A DNA stretch of 64,000 nt from contig CM076260.1 of assembly GCA_038380795.1 (NCBI GenBank), forward strand, positions 75,801,843-75,865,842, given 5' to 3'. Shown in pieces: positions 1 to 13,300 of this stretch. Source of the stretch: Pyrocephalus nanus. Its lineage: Eukaryota > Chordata > Aves > Passeriformes > Tyrannidae. Both the position numbers and the translations under genes were made by a program. The notes beneath the pieces were generated by a model. The model saw only the letters and a list, made by a program, of their open reading frames with translations, was not told the DNA's origin and did not search any database. Position 1 is the first letter of the stretch; the number at the start of each line of letters is the position of its first letter.

Positions 1-1307
1 CTAATTACAAAAGAAATTTGAGATGCAATTTTCCCTGCTGAGTAGCTGTGCAATCATGAGGTAATTATTAGAAATGCACAACATGTGTTTCATTGAAGGC
101 TGGTGACAATCAATTGCGTATCAGTGACTTCTGGCAAAACATCAAAAGCTAAGACAATAAAAAAGTTGATAAAATAAAAAGTAGCTGTCATCTGAATATA
201 AGGTTTCTTTGAATCTGACAAAATAATACAAATTATTCTACTTCAGCCAAACAGGTCACAAAGCAATATATATACAATAAAATTTTAAATCTCCTTACTA
301 TAAGGTAATACCCCTGAAACCATATTAAAATAGTCTTTATGGAATAGAAGAAATCTAATCTTCAATTGTGCTGATCATTAACAACAGAGCTAATTGAAGG
401 AACATCACAATCTTTAAAATTATGGCATTTATATCTGAATCCAGATTTAGGCATATAATTAGGGCCCCTTCTTTACATGTGTTTAATCCTGACTTCAGAT
501 TCTAGAGGGTATCTGAATCTTCACGAGAATGCAGTACACAAACAACCAGCTCAGCTGACTACAATAATAACAGCGTATTTATGTAGAGCAAAAAACCCCA
601 TCTTCAGTAGCTGTCCAATAAGCAAACATGTTTACATAAATCTGCCCACCAGTCCAGATTGTCTTACATAATATGAAGGAGTAACCCTCATTCTGAAATT
701 CCAACTATTTGAAATCTGCTACAAATGTGTGCATATTTTAACGTGCAAGTCACCTTCAAAGGCATGAACCAGCTTCAAAACACTGGTAACTGTTGTCAAA
801 TTAACAAGTAACAGCAATTTATTATTGGCCTTTTAAAAAAAGTGTTCATTTTTCAGGTTTATCAGCTATTACAAAACCTTGATCATCTATCTAAAATCCA
901 GCAGAACTATGAAAAGCACATCTATTTTTATGTTATAATTTATGGTTTTTTATATTATAATTTTATTGTGATTTTACCCCCAATTAATACTTAGAGACAA
1001 TTTTTTATACATAGCAAAGCAGTTGCATGATTGCAGTTTTTTGTGTGATCTACAATCTGTGAACTATCAAAAACATAAAAATGAAAGAGATGAAACGTCG
1101 ATTTTGCTTCTTAACTTATACAGTTTGACAAAATCTAATTGCATTTCTTGATTTTGAAAAAGAATAAGCCAGACCCAGTAGAATGTACTTTACACAACCC
1201 CCATTTTTAGCAGCATGGATGAACATAACATACTAAAGACTGAGGTACTAAAAATATCACTTTTAAATTTTTCTAAATAAAAAGCTGTAATACAAAAATT
1301 CAATTAC
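1..1307 (-). other. ARID4B: ARID4B intron 6, partial
   Basis: AT-rich intronic sequence running off the window. No exon matching the next ARID4B segment and no recognisable repeat was seen. Confidence 0.85.
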
Positions 1308-1387
1308 CTCACTTTCAGCAAAATGTCTTTCTCCTTTTAAACACAGGGAAGAGCGTCTCAGAGTCTTCTCATCACCATCATCAAATA
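1308..1387 (-). CDS. ARID4B: ARID4B exon 6 (residues 92-118, last coding exon in window)
   Basis: This 80-base exon has acceptor CTGGTGACAG and donor GTAATT. Its first two bases complete Val92, then [20 protein letters not shown] and HFAESE follow. FDDGD is the acidic turn typical of this Tudor fold. The exon ends in phase 0. The next family segment (TLDQLPLTNPEHFGTP in relatives) was not found between 1 and 1307, so the next exon lies outside the window. Confidence 0.96.
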
Positions 1388-4300
1388 CTGTCACCAGGTA
1401 ACAAGTGAAGAAAGAAAAAATTTTCTTTTTAAATCAAGATATTGTTGATTCATTTTGATGTTCAGAAAGAATGGGATATATATACATTCCTGTAGCTAAT
1501 TCTTAAAACCTGGATAGATAATGCTGCATATCCAGTAAAGCATTTCACAGATTGAACAAATACGTTAGCTGCTCTATCACCACAGCTTGCATATGTTAAA
1601 AGGAATCTTTAGTAATCAGTAGTTGAGCAAACAAAAATTAAATACCCACTAGAATTCAAACCCTATTCTTTTAACATTTACAATTTTTACAAAAGTTTAT
1701 TATGTAACCAGAACTCATACAAAATTCAAGTAGAAGCTATGCTTATTACCCAGAAACATAAATGGATATTTACAGAAAAAAGTTACAACTTAATGTTTTA
1801 TGGAAGCTCAATGTCTTTCTCTATTGACTTCATTCAACTATGCTATAAAACAACCGTGATATCAGCCTAAGGAAGATGACAATAGTCAAAGTGCTGACAA
1901 TCATCAAAACCAGCTGTACTGACAGAACTGTGGAGCTCCCAGTTTCTAGACTTTTTGCCACCTCTGCTATCACTAGGTCAACTGGAAAAAAGTCCATAAT
2001 ACTGATGATTCAGCTCCATATATTATTCTTTTGAATCCTAAAATGCACTGCACACATTTAAGGTGATGTCTTCAGAAGCTGGTAAACTGGTCATATAAAA
2101 AGTAAGCTTTTGTCAAGTCTTCTTCAGGTACTTAACAGATTAAAACTGAAAAATTTTGACTCTCAGGCTTTGATGTCTTTTCTGTCCAACAACAGATCAA
2201 AAAACAGTGTTAGGAGAATGGCTGTCAACCAGCAAGATTAGAGAGGTTAATTTTCAGCCATGTCTGGCTTTCAGATAGTGGGTGCTACACTCTTCAACAT
2301 TTACTAACTTGAATAAAAATATACAACAAGATATATCAAAATTCTTGACTAGTACTTATTTGACAGGAAAGAAACTTTTAAAATTCTAGTTCTGAGAATT
2401 TTTCATCCCAGAAGTGTTAAATTCCGGACTGTTGATAACAAACTTCCACTTGTGACTACCATTCCCCAGATTGTATTACACACTACAGTAACTGTTGAAC
2501 ACTCTTCAGTGATAAACTACCAGTCAGAGATGAACAACTCTCACTTCAACATTTGTTGAAAAATATCAGCATCAGGAACTGCACACAAAACCACGTAGAT
2601 TTGGAACTGCATCTCAAATGGTCAACACATAATTAAGCTCCCTCTACGTCAAATGAAGTAGAAAGCAGCAGGTTCCTAATCCAGTTTGTGTTAATTAAGA
2701 TAACAGTCTCATTACATAATGAGAGAAAAAAAAAAATCTATCCACTTCAGGAGATAAGCTGACTACAGCAGAGGTAAACCTATTCAGAGCTAGGTAGGGA
2801 GCCACATTATGTGTCCTGTATGGTAATCTGCTTGTGGCCCCTTTCCTGCCAGGGGGATTCCTAATCTTGTTCCAGAGCATGAATACTTCCAGAGGAAAAG
2901 CTTCATCTCCCTGCAAGACTTGTGTGGCCAGCATGGCACATATGGCTGATTACATATGACAATCTGATCTAATGGAACATCTTGAAAACAACCTACTGAG
3001 CAGGCATGTACAGTGTAACACATTTAAAATCATGTATTCTGAAACTGGAAGGAAAAGAGGAAAAAAGAAAAAGGAGGTACCTTAATGTGAATAAAATCAC
3101 TTAGAATTCTGAGAAAGGGCAATGTAGTGGCAAAAAAGTGCAGAAGTGGTTTAAGACTACTTTTGAACATGCACAATTCTGCATTTTTAGTCAAGCAAAC
3201 AATCCTGTGATTCCTCCAATAGTAAACACAGAGACAAATGTTAAGAATATCAATTAAACTTTAAAAGTTTAATTAAAAAAGTTTAATTAAAATCATATGA
3301 ATGATAAAACAGTATCCAGTTACCAGGATTGGAATACCTTGAGCTCTCTGAGGAATTTTTACAGGACAGGCAGGGACACTTCGTGTATATATGCACATGT
3401 GTATGTGTATGTATTTATTTATTTTTATATAATATATATAATTATATATGTGTATTATATTTACAGCTTTTATACACATATATATATAAACTGTAGTAGG
3501 AAAGCAGTTGCACCAAAAAAAGGCACAAAGGAACCAACGTACAATTTCTCGTCAGACAACACTCTATGAATACAAGACAGACAGGGATGCTCTTAAAGCA
3601 ACCTTGCCTGGACTTCAGTGTTAAAAGAGTTCTCAAGCAGCCCTTGAATGGTTACTCCTCTCCAGATACTGTTGCAGTGGCGTATGTATGGTCTTAAGTA
3701 TCTTTTGGAAAGGTATTATTTCAGATCAATCTGATCCCTTCACAAAGTTTTTGACCAAATCATAGTAATTTTATTCAAAAAATCATTTACAACACAAATA
3801 ATTAGACGCTTCTCAACAAGAAGCTGGGACAACATTAGGTAACTGCTGGCTAAGATGTGTGCTAATTCTGAAGTCTGGTAAATGGTAACTATACCTTAAA
3901 GTAGGAATTTCACTCAGATCTGCAAAGTCATCACTGTCTATAAAGAGAATTTCTGTCTCATTCCACTCACCCTCCTGACAAAGATTATTCTAATCATCCA
4001 CTGCTAGAGTCACTTCTCTATCAAAGTGCATTACACAGCCAGCAGCTGTGCTATTTTTACTGATTCTGCAAGGTCAACATGCTTTTGTCTTCTTTTATCT
4101 ATAAAATGTAAGAGCTGAGACTGAAAACCATACCTCTTCCTATTTCTCAAGCTCAGGATTTTTGAAAGACATCTACTTTGATTTACAGACTGCAACTCCA
4201 TGACATCTCCCTTCAAAATTTACTCTGCATGGATTCCTATCTTATTCTTCTTGCTGAACTGCTAACCTCACACCTTCTCAGAAACATAAACATACAACAC

Positions 4301-7300
4301 AGTTCTAACACCAGCAATATGATTTACTTCTTAAAAGCTCTCATAACTGATCCACTTATAATTACCAAAACACTATCTATAATGTTAATTCCTGTCTTTG
4401 TAACTCGTGTTTCACCCCATCCTAACCTGGTCTCTCTTTTATTAATAGTTTCTACTTCTCCAACAAGAAAACATATATTTTCTGCAACACTAGCTCTATT
4501 CCTTTCTAAAAGCAGGGAAAGTTAAGTCTTTCCCTAGCTGTTCGATATCATCAACAACAACCCATAATATCTCAAAAGAACTAAGTCTCGCTAAAGTTCT
4601 TTCAAGATCTGGTCTTCATCTTCCCATGTCCCAGTTATCTGCCCAGGAGAGGCTTATGTAGTTTCTCAAGAATCAATACATGTCCCATAGTGCCTTTAAG
4701 ACTACCAGGGCACATATGGAACACATGTTATCATTCTACAACTGACCAGTTTTCCCCAAGACAGACTGATCTGCTGAGACTTGGCACCAAAGAGTAAACC
4801 CATGTATATGAAGCCTTTAAGAATATATCAAAAAACTCCCACCCTATATTTGTTTGAGGACATATGGATATATCATCTATCATCTGAAAAGCCACATTAT
4901 AAAATAGGAAAAACAAATATGAATAAACTTCTTACAAAAACAAACTATGTTTGTTTTAACAGTAGCTGTTATCAGGGCTAAGTCTGGAAGTAGGGAAAAA
5001 TAAGTGTGCCAACTTCTGTTTTAAAAGCATTTCTTTGCTTTTTTTTTTTTAAGGAAGTATGACAGCATACTTTGCTTCAGAATATTTTGCAATACTATAT
5101 TAAATTTCTAAGAAACAGTCACTGATTACAGAACAATTCACAAGGTCTTTATTTGATGTCTCGATTTCACACTGTGAGGGGTACAGTTTCTTATAAAAAC
5201 CCCAAATAAGAAGTCTATTTTTGAGGGTTTTTCATACAAACTCTGAATACCTAAGCATCTCCAAAAAATCTCTCTCACCATACTTAAGACATGTCCAGGT
5301 CACAGGCTTATTTTTAACTCATGGATTTTATTCAAATACATAAATATTTCTCTTACCTACAGTGTACCAACTTGCATCTGTTAATTTGTTGATAACTGCT
5401 TCCTGGTATGTTCCATCTGGATTCTTCACTTCCACAACAGTTCCCACCTAAAATACAAAAGTCACTTAGTAATGGAGAGTTTCTAAAACAGGCAATAAAG
5501 CAAACACTTTTGTATTAGCAAACAGAGATATTTCTAGCCTATTCCACGTTAAATACAACATACATTTTCAATTTCACTTGAATATATTTCTATCCCTCAA
5601 ACTTCTTTTTTCATTCCTCTAAAATAACCCAACTAACTGAGCTGATTATTTCCTGCCAGCAGGTGGGGAACAAGAACCAATTTGAGTGATGTCATTCTCT
5701 TGTATAAGAGCTTTCCCATCAAATCCTCCAGCCGAGTTCTCAAAAGAAACTGTGACTAAAAATCGGAGCCAGCCATACTTCTTAGCTTTAAGGCAAAAAG
5801 AACAAAGAGGCTTGCACCAGCCTATGCTGCACCCCTTTTAACTACAAAAGAAAAAGCTATCATGCAGAGTACACTACCTCTAACTATGCAGCATTACCTT
5901 ATATGCTTTGTGATCCTATCTGGCCTGTTAATAACTTGAACATTCCACTGTTACCCCATACTGTATATGCACATTTATATCAAATACTGAAAACAATGTT
6001 TTTCAAAGCATTAGTAAAATATAAACCAAATTTATTACCTTTAAGGGACCCTTTATGTGATCATCCTGCACTTCCACTGTTGAAGAATCATGCCTAAAGG
6101 TTACCTAAAAAATATAATTCAACTGACAATCACTTGATACAATTGAGCAGCATAAGCACACACGAACGTCAATAGCCCTTCTCTTACTCTCCTTTTACAG
6201 TTAGTCACCACATTCATTCCACTTGCTGAAATCTGTGTTTCCTTCATATATTTTAGAAATATGAGGGGCCAACTTCTTAGTCATCAAAATTTCCAAAATA
6301 TTTTTTATCTTTCAGAACAGAATCATTACCGCTAAAGGAAATGACAGACTAGAGTTTGCCGAAAACATCTAATGGCTTAAAAAGATCTCTGCAGTTACCC
6401 TAAATGATTTGAACTTCTGTAGTACCACAGCAGGAAAGGAGAAAGTTTCAAGAGTTATGAGTACAACTTTTAAGTAACATTCATATTTCAATGCTTTGAA
6501 ATTTAACAGTTTTAGCACATATATCTAACCTATGTGATTTTTTTTTTTGTTTTGTTTTGCTCATTAAAGCAATCTTCCTCCCTCACAGTTGACATATTCA
6601 CACAAGAAAAGTACAGGACATTGCTATCAATTAAACAAAATAACAAACCAAACTGCCTTTCCATTAATGTCCAGACTACACGCTGAGAATTAACTGGAAG
6701 GAAACGTAAAAACACCTAAACTGTCAGTACTTCAAAACTGGAGTAAGTAAATTTCCAAGGTATTTCCTCATGTCATTCCTATAAAGACACACAAAGGCTA
6801 TGTCTTTAATCTTACACCTGCTGTCCTCAGGAAAAAAAAAAAATTGTATGGCAATTCAAACTTACAGTTATCTGTACCAAATGCTATAGACATTCATCTT
6901 TCATTTGATTCACAATTAACTTGGTCACACTGAAAATCATAGGATCTTCCTATCAATTACATATGAAGTTTTATTTCCACTCTGGTTTTAAAATTATAGG
7001 AAACTAAGAAAATTCTGGCATTACATTTTATGTACATACGTACATTTATTAACACACACAAATGATGTTCTGATGCTCACCAGACCACACTCTTTGGTGT
7101 AAAGTATATGATGTTTTATTCAGTGGTTGAAATAAGTAAGAATGTAACACCAGACCCAGCTGTGTAACAGTAACTCTCAACTACAGCAATCCTACATTAA
7201 ATCTCTGGACTCTGTTGCACGAGCAAGATTATATTCTCACTATTGTTAAGAGTTTCACTGTAGCACGTAGCAATAGTAACATTTCCTTCAGAACAACAGT

Positions 7301-10300
7301 GTTCTCTAACACCAATTCTCCTACTTAGCCTCCTTAGGAAAAGATTTTAAGGAGTTTTGTAAACCTTGAAAAGAGGAAAAAGCCAAGAACAGTACCTACA
7401 ACCAGGACTAAGGGAGACTATTTTGATGGGCTGATTAGTAAACCAATGCACTGAAATGCTTTACTGGCTTCCAGGGGCTACTTCAACAAAACAGTCACCT
7501 TGTCTACCTTCTGTTAGAACTACAGCAATACCTAATAGTTGTGAGAGTATGTTCTTTTTAGAACATCTGTGACATCTCTCCTACTGATGGCAAATACTTT
7601 CTGTTCACCACACATACTTTGTAACCTAAAGCCAGACAAAGGATTCAGGCTAGGAATTAACTGAGCAAAGACTATGCTTCTGAACTTCATCCTGACAGAT
7701 ACAGGTATTTAATTCTCTCTTGTGGGGGCGTTAACTAGAAAGCCAAAGTTCAGTTAAGATATAAAATAATGTGAAACCTGGAGTCACCCTCGCTCTTAAA
7801 AAATATCCAGTATATCAATTTTGATTTAGAGATATCTGTTTTTATTTACTTTCTGTGGTTATCTTACATGTATTTTACAGTAAAAAGGAACTCTATTCAA
7901 AACCATGAGCCAGCCACAATGTACTATGATGAAAGGTAAACAAAGCAATTGCTATCATGTATTCCAGAACGGCTTGTCTTTTTTAAGATGTCTTGGGGCT
8001 TTGACTCTTTGGGAGGAGAAGATTTTTGACATCAACATTTTTTGCTTCTTGAGATAGTCATATGAGCTCAAAAAATTCTGGTTATTAACGAAAATATTCA
8101 AACACTAAACTCTTGAAGCTAAGAAAAGTGATGTTAGCGTTTGATAGTTGTGGGTTTTAATTCCCACGGTATTTACCAGTGTGGAATCTTTCTGTCTCAG
8201 GCAAAAGATTAAGACGCTCAGCACATCATGAACCTAGTTAGACTCAGCTGGAAATTTCCCTTTTCTTCACTGTCCTGAAAAGACAGTCCTGGTAAGCCCT
8301 ATTACAGCAGATGTTTCTCTTCTTTCTGATTAATAAAGAACTACACAGAAAACAGTTTCTTCTGAAACTTCTGTGCAGGGTGCCCAAATAAAAGTGGGTG
8401 TGGATGATGGTGCTAATTGTTTTAGGAGTCCCTGTCAAAACAAACTGGTTTACATAGCTCTCTGAAAAAAAGCTGTAAAAGACCCGATGAAGTGGACTAA
8501 CACTCTGGTAACACCGAAAGTCTTGCCCTTTAGTCAAATTTGGACTGCCTTCAACACTTTCCATAAGTTTTACTGCTTTCCATGACAAAGTGTGCAAAAT
8601 GCAGTTACACGTTATTGTAAAATTCTGCACCATGTATAGAACTTGCCCAAATCCACTAAACTGTGAAATATAGTACCTGTTGATACTGAAATTGTAAGTA
8701 AATAGCACCTGCAATACACTGAATAAAGGTTTTAAATTATGCTGGTGGTGGGAAGTTATTGTGAAGGTATCCCTTCAAAATATTCTAGGAAGCAGAATTC
8801 AACAGAAGAAAACAGGTAAAAGGAGAAACAATTAAATGTATTTCACTTGTCTGAAGATTACATACTCCACCCTGAAAGAATTTTGTTGCCATCCTACTTT
8901 CTCTACAGAGCACCTAGTTATAAAACTTAAATGAATGCTTTACACTTAAATTGACAGTATGAAATTACTGACTTTCCTTATCCTCTAGTAGTTCTAGAAA
9001 ACGAAGGCATAAAATATACTGGGGCCAGTAGAAACTGCTAAACAAGTGAAAAATAAGCGCAGCAAATAAACTACCAACTCCAGACAAAAGACACCTGATA
9101 GCAAGAATCCTTGTTAGAGCTAATATTGAGGAAAATGTGCATGTCCCAGAAAGAGCTAAAAATATTTTTAGAAAAATCAAAGGGTCAGTGTTAAGTTTAA
9201 GGAATACACATTCCTGGTGGAGTAAAGACAACGTAAACAGATATTGTTACAGCACTTACATACAAAAATCTAAACCACAACTCACACTACTCTACAAAGC
9301 AACAACAGTACGGGGGCTGAACTGCCCTAAGCGATGCAGTAATAGCAAAAAACACACACACCAACTTGAATCCAGAGGGCTTTAGGCATAATCTCCACAA
9401 ACAATTTATAGTAAAAATTCTATTTTTTAATATGATATTTACAATATCATGTCAAGATCTTTCTGCAAAACATTCCAGCGATAAAACTACAAGTAATAAA
9501 CCCACAAGAAAATTTTTAACACTAAATCATAGCAAGTGGCCATCTAAGAAGGTGGACTCCAAGTCCCACAAAGAACTGAAATGAGTTAAGATTTCACTGA
9601 TCTAGGCACAACACAATTCCTGTACTTAAATACTGATGCATAACAGCTTAAATAGCAATACTTAGCTGCTTAAACTCAATGGTGCTTTAAAACACAGACC
9701 AGCTGATGCTATTAAGAGTTATGACTAATGAAATGAAAAAGCACTAGTTTGCTCTTTTGTCAGATTTAAGATTAAAATCTTCTTGATGTATTTAACATAA
9801 TTATTAAATAAGTGACAATCGTCCTTCTCACCAGGGCTTTTGGAGAGCACCTGCTCTCTCTCTCATATACACTATAGGCAAAAATCAACCATAGCATGAG
9901 GGCAGATTTCAATAATGCACAACAGTTTACAGTGCAGACTCTTCAATAACAGGTTATCACCACACGCAATTCACACATTTTTCACTTAAATTTACAGTAG
10001 ATATAAGAAAAATAATCTGCCACTACAACTGTTGCAGAGCAACAGTCTAATTTATGTTTTGTAAGTGCTACTTGCTATTTGGTAGGACTCAATATGCCAA
10101 GTCTTTTTTTGGAAGACAGCAGGGTTTCAGCTTATTCCTGAAGCATTATCTAGCTGCCACTGCTAAATGGCAGTGACCTGTGCTCTCAAGTAAACGAAAC
10201 CATTTTAAACCTACGTTGAGTAGTTTTAGCTATTTTCTGGTAATTTTCTCCCATACATAAGCCTACACTTGTCACATTTTAATCAAATACTTTAAGGTCA

Positions 10301-13300
10301 GCCTATGGCACTGAAGGTCACATACACTCGATGACAAACAGTAACAGAAGGAGAACATACTTAACTGTGTGGGAGTGGGGGAGCCCCTCCCCTCCCAACA
10401 ATAATAAGCTTACTGTTATTTCAAAGACCATACTGCCAGCCTCCAAGGAAAGGACAGCCTCTTAGCTGTCCTGAGACTCAAACGAAGTTTCACGTTGTGC
10501 CATTTTGAACATTAATGACTTTCCCCCCCCCCTTCAAAAAGAAGTGTTTGCAGGAAAACCACATACCTTGACTTTGACAAGCCTTTTTGCTGTCTTGATC
10601 TTGGCTTCACAGAAGGCTCCTCTATACTTTGCACTCACATCAGTGCCCACTGTGAGATAGGGAGGCTCATCAATGGCCTGGAACAGAAAGGAAAACAACT
10701 GCCTCTTAATTACTGACCACTGGCAACACAGCTGCTATGTCTCGCCGGCTTTTGTGGACAGAGCACTAAAAACAACCCAATAAAACTTAAGCCTGACAGC
10801 ATATGTGTATCACAGCAATAAAAGCGCAGAACACAACATTAAGCTAAACAGTTAATATAAATACAATCTCATAATGCAAATATATAATCTCATTATATAA
10901 ATATAAGCTCATAGATATAACAAACTGATACCACAGTTATCTACAGCAAGCACCACACAGGCTTCCAACCTCTGCACCATCTGAAGGAGATGGCCAATTC
11001 TGCTGCAATGGTGAAGGCCAACCAAGTGGTTTACTTTCTCCTTTAACAGCCTCAAGACCTGATAAGTCACATGACACTGGTGTTTATTTCCCTCAAATAA
11101 TTAAGGTTCATTTTTCATTAGTAAGTATAACAACTCTGAAGAGACTTCCTTCAGAGCTGGGCTCTCATCAGGAGAGCAGCCCATGGGGAAAGTGCAGTAG
11201 GAGACTGACAGAGACTAAACAAACACCCTTGTGAAGGGTCCAGACAAAACACAAGGTTCTATAACACACAACCCAGGAAAAAATGACACCCAAATAGGGA
11301 AACAAGAAATAGAAGAGGTGGGAAATAAGTAGTGCAGGGAGTAGAAGGAGACCATGGGTCAAATACACAGTATATAGAGTGAGCTCATGAAGGCACTGTT
11401 CCTTCAAAGGAAGCCCATCTTCTCTTACACAACCTCTCCTAATGTTATCTGTGGGAGGAGATTGCAGATAACTGAACCACCTCAGTATCACTTTTGACTG
11501 TTGGTCAGAAGAGAGAAGGCAGAGGGGTGACAGCAAGAGGAGTGAGGTTTGTTTCCAAGAGCTGCAAGCCTCCATGGAGCCCCAAACAAGGGCTGAGAAG
11601 AGAGATCTAAGCCCTTATCTGAGCCACATCGTGTTTCTGCACCCTTATGGATTCAGACATAGCTTATGAGAGGCAACTCTGTCACACCCAGGCTCTCTGT
11701 GGGAAGAATACAGAGATAAATCTTCACAGGTATCAGAGGTGAGATGCTTGCACTCAGCATCAGATAATTTCCACTGGCTGCCTCCAGTTCCAATACATGA
11801 GAAGTAAAGGCATGGAAGTATGTACCAGAATGCTTCAATGTGTGATTTTTCAGAAATTTAAGTTTTGCAAAATTTGAAATTGAGAAACATGAGACACTAC
11901 AGGGTTAACTCTGTAGTAAGGGGTTTTTTTTTACCTTGACTCTGTTCCAGCCTACCTCTCATTTGCCTGTAATAGAATATATTTCTGAATACTATAAAAC
12001 TGTTACCAATCCGCACTAAGATCCTTAGAAACAGGAATGCTCTAATGAATCCACCCCTCTTTTTCTCTCTCTCTGCATGCACATGGTACGTGACTGCATG
12101 TGAGTAGCAGGATATGCCACACTGGTAGCAGTATATCCACAAACGCCTATCTGTTCCTAATCCAGGCTTAATAACCATAAAAGTCGACTGAGATTAACTA
12201 GGAACCTTAAGAGTGTTGGGATTCTGAAACTGATTCCCTCCTTGCTTGTCCCCACAGTGAAAAAGCACTTGCCTTAAAGTCAGGCTGCAACACTTTTCTC
12301 TTACTGCACTTGGAAGGATGCTGAAAGAGGGACTCAATTCTAGTTAGTTCTCTCCCTAGTGAGCCAGATAGTGGCTGCTTCACACAGTTCAAATACGAAC
12401 AGAGCAAAGCAACGATGCTTACTGTCTTGCAAAGACAGCAAAACTAAGAGGGGTGCATCCCTCCTGCTCCACCACTCTCTTTAGTAAAGAAACTAATTCA
12501 CCACTACAGTGTTTATATTCTTTCATGCCAGTTCATCTTCCAAACTTAAAAGAAAGTGTGGAGTACTGAGACTACTTTAACAAGACTGGCAGATCCCAGA
12601 CGGGTCCACGCAGATACACATAGCTATTATTTTCCTATAAACAAAACTTCAAGAGATGGTTGTGTCAGTAACAGTCTATACCTCCCTATCCAGCCAAATT
12701 ATCCCAAAGACCAATCCATAATCTTAAGGTGAATTTACTGCTATTGAACACTAACTTAATAAAATAATAATAATAAAAAACATTCTGACAGCCAAGATAA
12801 TCTGAAGTTCTGGTCTTTGACTGGAAATTTATGGCAAAGGAACAGGCAAATCAACAATCAAAATTTAAAGAGAATTTAAAATTCTTATTAAGATCGTAAT
12901 TACCAGTATAAGCGATTACTTTATCCCTACTCTGACTTATTCTCACCATCTTCTTCCAAAAAGAATATTCATTTGAAGAACAAACATATGTTAGAATTAA
13001 TTTCTGTTAGTAAAACACAAATTCATTTCAATCTCTAGCCTATATCTTTTGAAATTACTCTATCTCCTTCCACTGGAACTAGTTAATATTTACCACTGTA
13101 AGGACTTTCAAACAACAGCAAATATATGGACCATTTGATTACCACTGTAGGTATGTTTACAAGAAATACAGTATCAGAGTGGCTTTTGGAAGAAAAATGA
13201 TGAAATGACTTTCTTTAACTACCACTATGAATCACTATACACTTTAAAACAGCATGTGAAATCTTCAGTGGATACACACTGGAATTTTTTCTGTGGTTTT

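Larger units (their letters stand above)
1388..5356 (-). other. ARID4B: ARID4B intron 5
   Basis: About 4 kb of AT-rich intron. It contains a short AT palindrome near 3252 and an AT/TG microsatellite near 3382-3490. Short ORFs in both strands have no recognisable protein character. Confidence 0.9.

Noticed and set aside
4178..4525. 115-codon plus-strand ORF in ARID4B intron 5
   Set aside because: Leu/Ile/Ser-rich translation of AT-rich intron, with no supporting signals.
8244..8714. 156-codon minus-strand ORF in ARID4B intron 3
   Set aside because: It shows no motif, no consistent splice or promoter context and no family resemblance. It is the longest AT-region ORF but still within chance for a 64-kb window.
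11168..11575. 135-codon minus-strand ORF with hydrophobic leucine-rich stretches
   Set aside because: The region is slightly more GC-rich than its surroundings and may be an old unrecognised repeat. I could not tie it to any gene or transposon family.
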